The notes: a model not told the origin generated them from the sequence alone. Shown: positions 50,325-60,700, counted from the first letter of the stretch. The stretch is DNA of 64,000 nt from JADLHS01 sp039806955 (GCA_039806955.1 JBDHQI010000006.1:86734-150733); one strand, 5' to 3'. Translations and numbers: made by a program.

Positions 50325-50912
50325 GAGCAAATTGTGTGAAAGCCCGTTGGCAAAGTCGAGCCAACCATTCAAGCGTTGGAATACTTTCCGAGGTGTAGCG
50401 CTTGGGCCGATCGTGGGAATCTTCCACCTTGAGACTGGAGCGGTTGATTCAAACAGGCTCATCATTGCTCTTGAGCCAGCTCCTAAATTTTCGTTTGCGC
50501 GACAAGAATTTGAGTTCCCCAAAATGGTGAATGGTTGTCGGCAAGTTCTTCGAGCGGTCGGTCTTAAATCCTTGAGAAGACGAAAAAACGCTCTGATTTT
50601 ATTGCAAAAACCGCGCTGTGAATAACTCCGGAATAAGTCATAATATATTGTCCTCGCAACGCGCCAGCTGATTTCATAAAAATCTTTCTCGCGAACCAGA
50701 AATTTTCTGTAACATGGCCCGCAGTAACGGAGTTGTACCGCGGGCCAATTTATTGATGGTTGTAAGTTGTTGTTTATCAATTAGATGTCCGGTAACTTTC
50801 GGTGCGGGAAAGACTGGTTTCAAAGTTCGCCGGAGCTTTTTACCGACGAAGGATTTTAAGTGTGTTAAAAATGGCGCAGCCAACGGCTTGCAGCAATGGA
50901 ATTTGAAGCAAA
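50325..50912. other. 588-base gap upstream of dnaA, origin candidate
   Basis: This is the only long non-coding gap in the dnaA neighbourhood, flanked by divergent genes (redoxin on minus, dnaA on plus). It holds one exact DnaA box, a further near match (AGTGAATAA) at the dnaA start, and AT-rich tracts at about 50580-50720 and 50750-50910. No box cluster is visible by eye, so origin function is possible but unproven. No other gene is supported here. Confidence 0.4.
50617..50625 (-). promoter_or_regulatory. DnaA box (TTATTCACA on minus strand)
   Basis: TGTGAATAA on the plus strand is the reverse complement of TTATTCACA, which fits the DnaA consensus TTATNCACA exactly. It lies about 290 bases before dnaA beside an AT-rich tract; autoregulation of dnaA or origin use are both possible. 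Confidence 0.55.
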
Positions 50913-52331
50913 GTGAATAAATTTCAGAATTTCAACATAAACGACGGAAAAAACTCGCAACTTTCAGCCGACAAAGTCTGGGCCTCCGCACAGCAACAAC
51001 TACGGTCCATGACCAGCCCCGAGATGTTCAAGTTGTGGTTTGCCCCGCTGCGCGCGCGCGCATTGGATGGTGATTGCATGGTGCTTGAAGTCGCCAATGA
51101 TTTTTGCGGGATGTGGCTTAAGGATAACCATCAAAAACTCCTGCAACAAGTGTTGAGCCTGGCTGCCGCGCAAGAGCTGCGCGTGCGGTTTGAAACCGCA
51201 AAGGACGTGTCGCTGCCAACGGTGGTAAAACCGGCAACGTCTGACAAACCAGGGGTGACGAATCTGCGGATGACCAGGAATGGCAGCGTCAGGAATGCCC
51301 CAGCCGACGAGTCGGTTTTCAATCCGAAGAACACCTTTGAAACCTTTGTGGTTGGGGACAACAACAATTTTGCCTGCGCTGCGGCGAAGGCGGTGGCCGA
51401 GGCGCCGGGTAAAGCCTACAATCCGCTGTTTCTTTATGGCGGCGTCGGTTTGGGGAAGACGCACTTGTTGCACGCCATTGGTCACCATGTGGTGAAATCC
51501 AAGAAGAACGCCAGAGTCGGTTACGTTTCCTGCGAAAAATTCACCAACGAGTACATTGACGCGATCCAGAACAATTCGGTGATGAAATTCCGGAAGCAGT
51601 ACCGGCAACTGGACGTGTTGTTGATTGACGACATCCAGTTTCTTGCCGGCAAGGAGCGTATCCAGGAGGAATTTTTCCACACGTTCAATGCGTTGCACGA
51701 GGCGCACCGGCAGATCGTGATGAGTTGCGACCGTCCCGCCGCCGAGATCAAAGATTTGGAGAAACGCCTGGCGTCGCGATTCGAATGGGGGCTGGTCACC
51801 GATTTGCTCCCGCCCGATGTGGAGATTCGGCAGGCGATTTTGAAAAAGAAAGCGAGCCTGATGCCGGTAGAGTTGTCGGATGAGATCATCACTTTTCTGG
51901 CGCAACGCATTCGCAGCAACATTCGGCGGTTGGAGGGCGCGTTGATTCGTGTCGCTTCCTACAGCTCCCTGGTGGGGAAGAAGTTGAGCCTTGACGTTAT
52001 CGAAGGGCTGTTGCGAGACATGCTCAACGAAGAAGGGCAGCACGCGGTGACCATGGAACTGATCCAGAAGCGCGTCGCGGAACATTACGACATCCGCCTG
52101 GCGGACATGACGAGCAAGCGTCGCCCGGAAAATATCGCTTTTCCGCGGCAGGTAGCCATGTATCTCTCTCGGCAACTTACGGAGCAGTCGTTGAGCAGCA
52201 TTGGCGAAGCTTTTGGGGGACGAGATCACGGCACCGTGCTGCATGCCTGCCGACTGGTCGAAGGGCGCATGACCATAGACGAAAACGTCCGCCAAGCCGT
52301 GAGTTATTTGCAAAAACTTCTGATGCGTTGA
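50913..52331 (+). CDS. dnaA: chromosomal replication initiator DnaA
   Basis: ATP-dependent origin recognition and unwinding protein. The 472-residue frame begins at GTG 50913 with a degenerate linker; domain I begins around WASAQQQLRSMTSPEMFKLW. The AAA+ module shows Walker A FLYGGVGLGKTHLLHAIG near 175-186, Walker B VLLIDDIQFLAGKE and the arginine finger region RLASRFEWGL. Domain IV carries the DnaA-box-binding signature GGRDHGTVLHACR near residue 435. Intact and normally sized. The following ABC ATPase gene starts 47 bases on after a hairpin, so the two may be separately transcribed. Confidence 0.96.
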   Translation: MNKFQNFNINDGKNSQLSADKVWASAQQQLRSMTSPEMFKLWFAPLRARALDGDCMVLEVANDFCGMWLKDNHQKLLQQVLSLAAAQELRVRFETAKDVSLPTVVKPATSDKPGVTNLRMTRNGSVRNAPADESVFNPKNTFETFVVGDNNNFACAAAKAVAEAPGKAYNPLFLYGGVGLGKTHLLHAIGHHVVKSKKNARVGYVSCEKFTNEYIDAIQNNSVMKFRKQYRQLDVLLIDDIQFLAGKERIQEEFFHTFNALHEAHRQIVMSCDRPAAEIKDLEKRLASRFEWGLVTDLLPPDVEIRQAILKKKASLMPVELSDEIITFLAQRIRSNIRRLEGALIRVASYSSLVGKKLSLDVIEGLLRDMLNEEGQHAVTMELIQKRVAEHYDIRLADMTSKRRPENIAFPRQVAMYLSRQLTEQSLSSIGEAFGGRDHGTVLHACRLVEGRMTIDENVRQAVSYLQKLLMR

Positions 52332-52334
52332 ACG

Positions 52335-52355
52335 GCGTTCGGGTAACGCGAACGC
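52335..52355 (+). terminator. weak hairpin after dnaA
   Basis: GCGTTCG (52335-52341) pairs with CGAACGC (52349-52355) four bases after the dnaA stop, with a 7-base loop and no U-run. Candidate attenuator or terminator between dnaA and the ABC ATPase gene. Confidence 0.35.
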
Positions 52356-52378
52356 ACGGTCAGCCTTGAATTGTTAAG

Positions 52379-53377
52379 TTGGAAAGTAAAAACTTCGGTG
52401 TGCCAGCGATTGAGGTCAGCGGCCTGACCAAGACTTTCCGCATCTACAAAAAGCGTCCCGGCTTTCAGGGGGCGTTGCGCGGGCTGTTCCGCCGCGAATA
52501 CGAGACGGTGGCCGCCGTCAGCAACGTCAGCTTTCAGATTGCGCCCGGGGAACTCGTTGGTTTCCTTGGTCCCAACGGCGCCGGCAAAACCACTACGCTC
52601 AAAATGCTCGCCGGGCTGTTGTATCCAACGGACGGACGGGCGCGCGTCCTGGGACACGTTCCCTGGGAACGCGCCGATGCGTACCGCCGGCAGTTCGCAC
52701 TGGTCATGGGGCAGAAGAATCAGTTGTGGTGGGATTTGCCCGCGCGCGAATCGTTGGAGTTGAACGCGCGGATTTACGGCATTCCCCGGGAACGCTTCGA
52801 GCGGACTGTGGCCGAACTGACCGAACTGCTTAACGTCCGCGACAAACTGAGCATCAGTGTGCGAGAACTTTCCCTGGGCGAGCGGATGAAGCTGGAATTG
52901 ATCGCCTCGCTGTTGCATGGACCGAAAGTTCTGTTCCTGGACGAGCCGACGATCGGCCTCGATGTTGTTTCCCAGCAGACTGTGCGTGAATTTCTACGTC
53001 ACCATAACGCCACGCAAAAAACTACCATCCTGCTTACGAGCCATTATATGGAGGACATTGAAGCGCTTTGCCAGCGCGTGATCATCATAGATCACGGCCG
53101 GATTTCCTTTGATGGCCAGCTCAGCGAGGTCGTGGATCGTTTCGCTGATTTCAAACTTATTACCATCGAATACGACCGCACCAACGGGCGAGATCAGGAA
53201 GCCTTGTCGCGTTATGGCGAGGTGATCGAGCAAACCGCGAGACGCATCAAGCTCAAGGTCAAACGCGATCGCGTCATTCCAGTCTGCAAAGAGTTGTTGG
53301 ACCAATTCCCGGTGCGGGACATTGATATCGAGGAAGTTCCCATCGAAGAAGTGATCCGGCACATTTTCGCGCGTTGA
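52379..53377 (+). CDS. ABC-2-type exporter ATPase subunit
   Basis: A 332-residue nucleotide-binding protein starting at TTG 52379. Motifs: Walker A GPNGAGKTTTLKMLAG near residues 62-77, Q-loop-like GQKNQLWWDLP, an unusual signature LSLGERMKLELIASLLH, Walker B VLFLDEPTIGLD, and H-loop LLTSHYMED. The combination and the long N-terminal RIYKKRPGFQGALRG segment match the COG4586 ATPases that pair with two ABC-2 membrane proteins. No membrane subunits follow; the next gene is yjbQ-like, so the partners must lie elsewhere. The TTG start is the first codon in frame with family-like text. Confidence 0.88.
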   Translation: MESKNFGVPAIEVSGLTKTFRIYKKRPGFQGALRGLFRREYETVAAVSNVSFQIAPGELVGFLGPNGAGKTTTLKMLAGLLYPTDGRARVLGHVPWERADAYRRQFALVMGQKNQLWWDLPARESLELNARIYGIPRERFERTVAELTELLNVRDKLSISVRELSLGERMKLELIASLLHGPKVLFLDEPTIGLDVVSQQTVREFLRHHNATQKTTILLTSHYMEDIEALCQRVIIIDHGRISFDGQLSEVVDRFADFKLITIEYDRTNGRDQEALSRYGEVIEQTARRIKLKVKRDRVIPVCKELLDQFPVRDIDIEEVPIEEVIRHIFAR

Positions 53378-53458
53378 ATCAGTGGTGATAGGACCGCCAG
53401 CATGCGCTCTTGCAAATTCGGATTGGGTGCGCGCGGATTATGGCAAATAATCAGCGGA

Positions 53459-53878
53459 ATGAAACATTTGACCGAATACCTTTGGTTCGAGACGCCACAC
53501 CGGCGCGACTACCTGAATATCACGCCCACGATTGAAAAACTCGTTCGCCAGAGCGGAGTGCGGGAAGGGCTTTGTTTGGTGAACGCCATGCACATAACCG
53601 CCAGCGTTTATATCAACGACGCCGAGGAGGGATTATTGCGCGACTACGATGTCTGGTTGGAGAAGCTGGCCCCGCATGAGCCGCCGACTCAATACCAGCA
53701 CAATCGGACCGGCGAAGATAATGCCGACGCGCATTTGAAGCGCCAGATCATGGGGCGCGAAGTGGTCGTTGCCATTACGCAGGGCGGATTGGATCTTGGG
53801 CCGTGGGAGCAGATTTATTATGGTGAATTTGACGGCCGCCGCCGCAAACGGGTGTTGGTAAAAATCATCGGTGAATAG
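53459..53878 (+). CDS. YjbQ-family protein
   Basis: A 139-residue cytoplasmic protein of the UPF0047 family, for which thiamine-phosphate synthase side activity has been reported in related proteins; its main role is not settled. ATG 53459 (MKHLTEYLWFETPHRRD) is preferred to an earlier in-frame ATG at 53402 that adds poor leader text. Hallmarks are GLCLVNAMHITASVYINDAE, HNRTGEDNADAHLKRQIMG and the terminal GPWEQIYYGEFDGRR, which carry the metal-binding His and Asp residues. It follows the ABC ATPase after 81 bases. Confidence 0.88.
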   Translation: MKHLTEYLWFETPHRRDYLNITPTIEKLVRQSGVREGLCLVNAMHITASVYINDAEEGLLRDYDVWLEKLAPHEPPTQYQHNRTGEDNADAHLKRQIMGREVVVAITQGGLDLGPWEQIYYGEFDGRRRKRVLVKIIGE

Positions 53879-54028
53879 TGCGTCCTCATTGTGGTTCAGG
53901 GACGCGACGGAACGCGCTTGGGGCGGAACTTTGGGAATTCAATCTTCCAGGAATTCAGGGCAGGGGGCATGTCTCTTCCAGGGAAACGAGTTTGACTCAC
54001 TTCTTGATGAAACTTAAATTGGTTTCGC

Positions 54029-55075
54029 ATGGTGGCCGTTGAGTCTAAAATCCCCGCTACCGACGCCATTGCGGGACAGCGGGGTAAACTACCTACCGCT
54101 TGGAGGCAGTTCGTGGAGCCGGTCGAGCCTTTTCTTGACGCGGTTTCTCAATGTTTGTTGAGGCAGGTAAAAGCTTTTGACCCGGCATTGGCCGACTATG
54201 CCGAATACACCCTCAGCGGCAACGGCAAGCGATTGCGGCCCGCTTTGGTGGCGCTGGCAGCCAAGACGCTCGGCAATCCCAATGAAGATCACGTCACCGT
54301 CGCCGCGATCATTGAAATGGTGCATCTGGCCACTCTGGTTCACGACGACGTCATGGACGAGGCGGAATTGCGGCGCGGTAAATTAACGGTGGCCGCCAAT
54401 TGGGGAAATGAAATCGCGGTGCTGTTTGGTGATTGTCTGTTTGCCCACGCCCTCACCCTGGCCGCGAGTTTTCCGACGCCGGAAGTTTGTCGTGCAGTCG
54501 CTTCCGCAACGAATACGGTTTGCTCGGGTGAGATTTTGCAAACCCGGCATCGGCGCAATTTTGCGCGCTCGCAAAAGGAGTACTTCCGCGTTTTGGAAAT
54601 GAAAACGGCGGAGTTGTTTGGGTTGTCGTGCGGTCTGGCGGCGTTCCTGGCCAACGCCACTCCGGCGCAACGCGCGGCGCTGCACAGTTTCGGCATGGCT
54701 TTCGGCACCGCGTATCAAATCTACGATGATTGCGTGGATTTGTTCGGTTCAGAAACGGAGGCGGGTAAATCGCTGGGCACGGACCTGGCTAAAGGCAAAT
54801 TGACGTATCCCGTGTTGTTGGCGTGGGAACGCGCCGGACACGAGGACCGGGTCAGGTTGGAGACGCTCGTGGAATCGTGGCAACCGGCGGCTTTTGACTG
54901 GATTCAGCAGATCCTGCGGCGCCACGCCACTTTGAAGCCGACGGTGGATTTAATTGAACGCTATCTCGTTCAAGCCCGTCAAAGCCTCAGTCTGCTGCCA
55001 GAGTCCGAGGGGCATGCTGGCCTCTTGGTCGCCACCGAATATCTGGCGCAGCAGGCGGCTTTGTTGTCAGAATGA
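54029..55075 (+). CDS. polyprenyl diphosphate synthase (IspB-like)
   Basis: A 348-residue trans-prenyltransferase that elongates isopentenyl diphosphate chains for the quinone side chain. The first aspartate-rich motif is HDDVMDEAELRRG near residue 105 with its catalytic arginines, and the second is YDDCVDLFG near residue 231; the helical fold also shows SGNGKRLRPALVALAAK at the start. Product chain length cannot be read reliably. The stop overlaps the ATG of the sigma factor gene by ATGA (55072-55075), a clear sign of coupled translation, so quinone synthesis and envelope stress control may share a transcript. Confidence 0.92.
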   Translation: MVAVESKIPATDAIAGQRGKLPTAWRQFVEPVEPFLDAVSQCLLRQVKAFDPALADYAEYTLSGNGKRLRPALVALAAKTLGNPNEDHVTVAAIIEMVHLATLVHDDVMDEAELRRGKLTVAANWGNEIAVLFGDCLFAHALTLAASFPTPEVCRAVASATNTVCSGEILQTRHRRNFARSQKEYFRVLEMKTAELFGLSCGLAAFLANATPAQRAALHSFGMAFGTAYQIYDDCVDLFGSETEAGKSLGTDLAKGKLTYPVLLAWERAGHEDRVRLETLVESWQPAAFDWIQQILRRHATLKPTVDLIERYLVQARQSLSLLPESEGHAGLLVATEYLAQQAALLSE

Positions 55076-55740
55076 TTGCGATACCTTTAACCATGACCGA
55101 ACCAGCATCGGATCAGACGGCGAGTGCGATGGAACCGGTCAAGCCGTCCGGTCCGGTGGTGTCCTCAGCGCGCGCGGAAGAAACCCAACTCATCGGTCGG
55201 GCGCAAAAGGGGGATCTGGTGGCTTACGATGAATTGGTGCGCCGCTATCAGGAACGGATTTACGCCACCCTTTACCACATGACGTCCAATCACGAGGACG
55301 CCAACGACCTGACCCAGGAGGCGTTCATCAAAGCCTATCAGGCTTTGCAGAGTTTCAAGGGAGGTTCGAGTTTCTACACCTGGGTTTATCGGATTGCCGT
55401 CAACAAGACGATCAATTTCCTCAAGCAACGGAAGAACCGGTACGCCATGAGTTTGAATGATCTGGATTTTGACGTGGAAAAGGATCCGGATTTGGTGGCA
55501 TTGGTTTCGGATAAAACCCCCCGCCGCGACATCGTTCTGGGGGAGTTGCACAAAAAATTGAACGAGGCCATGCAGAAACTGTCTGAACAACATCGGCTCG
55601 TTGTGACCTTGCACGACGTGCAAGGGCTGGCACACGAGGAGATTGCGGAGATCATGCAATGCAACGTGGGGACGGTCAGATCGCGCCTGTTTTATGCGCG
55701 ACAGCAGTTGCAGGGGTATCTCGCGGATTATTTGAAGTAG
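55072..55740 (+). CDS. ECF-type RNA polymerase sigma factor
   Basis: A 222-residue sigma-70 family factor of the RpoE/ECF group, with only regions 2 and 4. Region 2 reads AYDELVRRYQERIYATLYHM through DLTQEAFIKAYQALQSF, and region 4 the helix-turn-helix LAHEEIAEIMQCNVGTVRS. Start is ATG 55072, coupled to the polyprenyl synthase stop, though ATG 55093 (MTEPASDQ) is an alternative; both give a disordered N-terminal tail of about 40 residues. The membrane protein immediately downstream is the probable anti-sigma factor. Target promoters are not known. Confidence 0.93.
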   Translation: MIAIPLTMTEPASDQTASAMEPVKPSGPVVSSARAEETQLIGRAQKGDLVAYDELVRRYQERIYATLYHMTSNHEDANDLTQEAFIKAYQALQSFKGGSSFYTWVYRIAVNKTINFLKQRKNRYAMSLNDLDFDVEKDPDLVALVSDKTPRRDIVLGELHKKLNEAMQKLSEQHRLVVTLHDVQGLAHEEIAEIMQCNVGTVRSRLFYARQQLQGYLADYLK

Positions 55741-55774
55741 TTGAGGAGATCAAACCAGTATCAAGTCAGGTCGT

Positions 55775-56278
55775 ATGAGTGAGTCGCAAGGACCAGAAGA
55801 TTTTGCCAAATTGCAACAGTTACTCAAGCTCAAGCATTACGAACAACCGCACCCGCGTTATTTCAACGAGCTTCCGGGTCAGATAACCGCCCGGTTGCGC
55901 GCGAGCGAAACGGTCTCCGGCCAGCGGCTCAAGGCCGAGGTTATGCGCGCTTCATGGTTGCAACGACTCTGGCGCGTGATTGAAGGGCGTCCCGCCCTGT
56001 CTGGCGTCGTGACTGCCGGAGCCTGCGGTCTGTTGCTGTTGGGTGGCTTTTTCATGGTGGGAACGGAACCGCAGCCCGATTTGACCTTGGGGGCGGTTGG
56101 CACCACCGGATTGGTTCAGTCTCCGGCAGCCGCGCCGATGCTGGCGACCTCCGCCTCCGCTGTTACGCCGATCTTTGCGGCCAGCAGTAATTCATCCGCG
56201 ATTTCTCCAGCCACCGGTTCTTTATTCAGCATTCCATTGGGACCGAACTTGCAGCCGCAACCAGTCAGCTTTCGTTAA
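55775..56278 (+). CDS. single-pass membrane protein, probable anti-sigma factor
   Basis: A 167-residue protein, ATG 55775, 34 bases after the sigma gene. Residues 1-75 are a charged cytoplasmic segment (HPRYFNELPGQITARLRASE); one membrane helix follows (about 77-95, LSGVVTAGACGLLLLGGFF) and the rest is a low-complexity Ala/Ser/Pro-rich extracytoplasmic tail. No zinc-binding HxxxCxxC motif is present, so it is not a classic ZAS-type anti-sigma. Position and topology make an anti-sigma role likely, but it is inferred. Confidence 0.6.
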   Translation: MSESQGPEDFAKLQQLLKLKHYEQPHPRYFNELPGQITARLRASETVSGQRLKAEVMRASWLQRLWRVIEGRPALSGVVTAGACGLLLLGGFFMVGTEPQPDLTLGAVGTTGLVQSPAAAPMLATSASAVTPIFAASSNSSAISPATGSLFSIPLGPNLQPQPVSFR

Positions 56279-56332
56279 CTTCTGAGTCGGGCTGGAGCGG
56301 ACGCCCCACCCGCCGCGAGGCCCCAGGCGGTT

Positions 56333-57535
56333 TCAGTCTTCCTTCCGAAAGGCGAGGGGAATGTCTCCGGACATGATCAGGTGATTGCCTTCAAATTTTG
56401 CCGTGTGCCGTTCCCCGCTCAAATTGAAATCGTAATCGGCGCCCTCCGCTGACCAGGTGCCGCGGAGATCGGTTGTTTGCTGAGGCATTCCCGGTTGCGC
56501 CAGCCCTTGCGGAAAATTTTTCACCACCAGCATTTTATCGGGAGCGGCCACGATCGTGCATTGCTCGAAGCGTTCCTTCAAAAACTCGCGCAGACGGGCG
56601 ATTTCGGCTCCGGCGAGATTGGGTTTGAGGCGGCGGAACGCGAGCATGGTTCCGGAGGCGTTAAACACCCAGCGGCCCAATAACTTTTCACGATCATATT
56701 TGTTGGACTTGCCAGTCACCAAATACTCCTGCAAATCAGCCAGATCAGGTTGCAAGGTATCCCAGATTTGGTGCAACAATTCCGGGTTGGAAAAAATGGC
56801 TTGGGCGGAAGACTGTTCCATCACGGAATTGATGGGACTGGATTGCAAACGCATGTCCGCAAAGCCCTGATCTTTGCCCAACGTTTGAAACTCAGGACGC
56901 TCACCCAAACTCAGGAAACCTGGATAGCGCAGGAAACGCGCTTCCAGCAGGGGATTTTGAAACATCAATCCGGCAAGATCAGCGGTGTCGTAGTACGGCG
57001 CTTTCATCGGATCAATGGACTTGCCCACGCGGTCCATGCCCGTGCTCTGCAAATCATGCGCGAACACATTCAACAGGCGCAGGCCCTTGGGATCGTTTTC
57101 CGAGGCAGTCAGTTGCACCGTCCAGTAGCCAAAAACGTAAATGACAAACGACAGCAGCACCAGATAAGCCACCCCATTCAACACGCCCACACAGGCTCCG
57201 AGCCGTTTGTTGAGTCGCTCCCACAGCGCCAATCGCAGATCGCCCGCTTTGTATTTGTAATAAACGTCAACTTTTTGATGCACAAAAAATGCCCCCGTTT
57301 TGACCAAGGCGGAAATGAGAATGAACCCAAACAGTGGTGGCAAAGCCCACAGCCAGATGGGGCTTTTCACGCCCAGCAAACCGAGGAGCGGCACAAAAAT
57401 TTTGCCGGCCAAGGGCGCGAGCAGGAAGGCGAGGATGATGCCAAGGAAGGAAATTCCAGTGCGGATCACTCCCTGATTATACCCGACCAGTGCGACCACC
57501 GCCAAAACGATGAGAGCCAACAACCAAATTGTCAT
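56333..57535 (-). CDS. CvpA-family membrane protein with periplasmic C-domain
   Basis: A 400-residue inner-membrane protein. Four helices in the first 150 residues match the CvpA (colicin V production) family: MTIWLLALIVLAVVALVGYN, FLGIILAFLLAPLAGKIFV, WLWALPPLFGFILISALVK and LVLLSFVIYVFGYWTV. The remaining 250 residues form a soluble domain longer than in typical CvpA (about 165 residues in all), ending in a strand-rich DYDFNLSGERHTAKFEG segment. CvpA proteins influence envelope integrity; here the role is unknown. Convergent with the sigma operon and divergent from nifJ. Confidence 0.8.
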   Translation of the reverse strand: MTIWLLALIVLAVVALVGYNQGVIRTGISFLGIILAFLLAPLAGKIFVPLLGLLGVKSPIWLWALPPLFGFILISALVKTGAFFVHQKVDVYYKYKAGDLRLALWERLNKRLGACVGVLNGVAYLVLLSFVIYVFGYWTVQLTASENDPKGLRLLNVFAHDLQSTGMDRVGKSIDPMKAPYYDTADLAGLMFQNPLLEARFLRYPGFLSLGERPEFQTLGKDQGFADMRLQSSPINSVMEQSSAQAIFSNPELLHQIWDTLQPDLADLQEYLVTGKSNKYDREKLLGRWVFNASGTMLAFRRLKPNLAGAEIARLREFLKERFEQCTIVAAPDKMLVVKNFPQGLAQPGMPQQTTDLRGTWSAEGADYDFNLSGERHTAKFEGNHLIMSGDIPLAFRKED

Positions 57536-57785
57536 GACGGCAAATTAGAAATCATCAGTGGGAAAAGCACGCAGAAAATTTCCGCGCCGTGGTTTGGTGT
57601 GTTCCGGCTGGAACTTCATTTGTTCGTGTAACGGCTTGTCGTTTGGCAGAAGGGTTCGAGGTGTGGTTCCGTCGGGCCGTTCTGGTCAACGGTCGCGCTT
57701 GTACCACGCCAATAACAATTTCTGGTCATTGATTGGCAAGAGATGGTTTTCCTAACAACGCCGGTTCGGGAACGCTGATGGGCAG

Positions 57786-60700
57786 ATGAAAATCGCGCAC
57801 TGCCAGACCCTCGATGCCAATGAGGCCGTTGCTCGCATTGCCTACCAGTTGAGTGAGGTGATCGCCATTTATCCCATTACGCCCGCTTCACCCATGGGCG
57901 AGTGGGCGGATCAATGGGCGGCGCATCATCGGCCTAATCTTTGGGGCGCGGTGCCGTCCGTGATCGAGATGCAAAGCGAGGCCGGCGCCGCGGGCGTGGT
58001 GCATGGCGCGCTCCAAACCGGCGCGCTGGCCACGACCTTCACCGCCTCGCAAGGACTGTTGTTGATGCTCCCCAATATGTACAAAATCGCCGGGGAACTG
58101 ACCCCGACGGTTTTTCACATCGCGGCGCGTTCGATTGCGGCTCAAGCCCTGTCCATCTTTGGCGACCACCAGGATGTCATGGCGGCGCGCCAAACCGGTT
58201 GGGCGATGCTTTGCTCCAACTCCGTTCAGGAAGCGCAAGACCTGGCGTTGATTGCCCACGTCGCGACGCTGGCCGCGCGGATTCCGTTCGTGCATTTCTT
58301 CGACGGCTTTCGCACTTCACATGAAGTCGGCAAGATCGAAATGATTTCCGAGGTGTTGATCCGGGCCATGATCAATGAAGATCAAATCACGGACCATCGG
58401 GAGCGTGGATTGACTCCGGATCGTCCAGTGCTGCGCGGCACGGCTCAAAACCCCGATGTCTATTTTCAAGCGCGGGAAACGGTGAATCCGTTCTATGCGC
58501 GCTGCGCTGAGATTGTGGAAGCCACCATGGCCAAGTTCGGTGAACTGACCGGACGCCACTATCAACTCTACGAGTATCACGGCGCGCCCGATGCGGAACA
58601 GGTGGTGGTCTTGATGGGATCGGGCGCCGAGGCGGTGCATGAAACGGTGGATCACTTGAACGCCGCCGGCGGCCGGTACGGCGTGTTGAAAGTGCGGTTG
58701 TACCGACCGTGGGATGCGGAACGCTTCGTCGCCGCCCTGCCCGCAGCGGTGAAACGGCTGGCAGTTTTGGATCGCACCAAGGAGCCGGGTGCCGGTGGGG
58801 AGCCGCTTTATTTGGATGTGTTGCAAGCTCTGGCGGAAGTGGGACAGAAGACCGTGGCAACCGGCAAAGCGAAATTTGTCCAACCGCCTCACGTGGTCGG
58901 CGGGCGTTACGGTTTATCTTCCAAGGAATTCACCCCGGCCATGGTGAAAGCGGTGTTCGATAATCTCGCCGCGTCCGAACCCAAGAATCATTTCACCGTG
59001 GGAATTCACGACGATGTGAGCCACACGAGCCTGCCAGTGGAGGCAGACTTTTCGATTGAGTCGCCCGAGGTGACGCGCGCCTTGTTTTACGGATTGGGAT
59101 CGGACGGCACCGTGGGCGCGAACAAGGAATCCATCAAAATCATCGGCGAAAACACGGATTATTTTGCGCAGGGTTATTTCGTTTATGATTCCAAGAAAGC
59201 GGGCGCAACCACCGTTTCGCACTTGCGCTTTGGGCCGAAACCCATCCGCTCGACCTACTTGATTACGCAGGCGAATTTCGTCGCATGCCATCAACCGCTG
59301 TTCTTGCAACGGATGAACGTTGCCGAATGTCTCGTTCCCGGCGGCACGCTGTTGCTCAATTCACCGCATCCGCCGGAAGCCGTCTGGCAGCATCTGCCTC
59401 CCGAAACGCAGCGGGATTTGATCGCCAAGCGAGCGAAGGTTTACACGATCAACGCGCTCGGCGTCGCTCGCGCCGCCGGCATGGGTTTGCGGATCAACAC
59501 CGTAATGCAAACCTGTTTCTTTTCGGTGTCGGGCGTGTTGTCGGGCGATGCCGCCATCAACGCCATCAAAAATTCCATCAAGAAAACGTACGGTAAAAAG
59601 GGCGAGGAAGTGGTGCGGATGAACCTTGCCGCCGTGGACACGACCCTGGCGAATTTGTTCGAGGTGAAAGTGCCTGCCGCGGTCGAAAGTGTGGCGGCCA
59701 TCCGTCCGCCGGTGCCACAGCATGCGCCGGATTTTGTGCGCCGCGTGCTCGGTCCGGTGATTGGCGGGAAGGGCGATCGCCTGCCGGTCAGCGCGCTGCC
59801 CAGCGATGGCACGTATCCCACCGCCACCGCCAAATGGGAAAAGCGGAATCTCGCCGTGGAAGTGCCGGTGTGGGAGCCGGACATTTGCATCCAATGCGGT
59901 AAGTGCGTCTTTGTTTGTCCACACGCGGCGATTCGCAGCAAGGTGTACGATGACGCCGCCGCGGATCCGGTGACGTTTCAATCCGTGCCCGCCCGGCTGC
60001 CGGAGTGGAAGAACAAGCGTTACACCCTGCAAGTGGCGGTGGAGGATTGCACCGGCTGCGGTGTGTGCGTGGATGTTTGTCCGGCGCGCAACAAATCCGA
60101 GGCCCGGCTGAAAGCCATCAACATGCGCCCGCAGGCTCCGGTGCGGGAGGTAGGCGTCCAGAACTGGGACTACTTCCTGACCATTTCTGAACTGGATCGG
60201 CGCTCGGTTTCCACGCAAAACGTGCGCGGCATGCAGGCGTTGGAGCCGTTGTTTGAATTCTCCGGAGCGTGTGCCGGTTGCGGAGAAACCCCGTATATCA
60301 AGTTGCTGACCCAGTTGTTTGGCGACCGCATGATTGTGGCCAACGCCACTGGTTGTTCCTCGATTTACGGCGGCAATTTGCCCACGACTCCCTGGACCAA
60401 AAATCATGAGGGACGCGGGCCCGCCTGGAGTAATTCGCTGTTCGAGGACAACGCCGAATTTGGCTTGGGTTTCCGCGTGAGCCTTGACCAGCAACGTCAA
60501 TTCGCCGGTGAGTTGCTGCAAAAATTGGCGGGCGCGCTGGATGCGGAGTTGGTGAACGGCCTTTTGACCGCCGATCAAAAGGATGAGGCGGGAATTTACG
60601 AGCAACGGGAACGGGTGGCCGCACTTAAGCAAAAGCTGGCCGCAATGGATGCTCCCGAAGCCCGCCGGCTGCTCACTCTGGCCGATATGTTGGTGCGCAA

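Noticed and set aside
51000..52313. 437-codon open frame on the minus strand within dnaA
   Set aside because: It is antisense to the full length of a strongly conserved dnaA and its translation is arginine/histidine-rich shadow text with no domain; GC-rich codons keep such antisense frames open.
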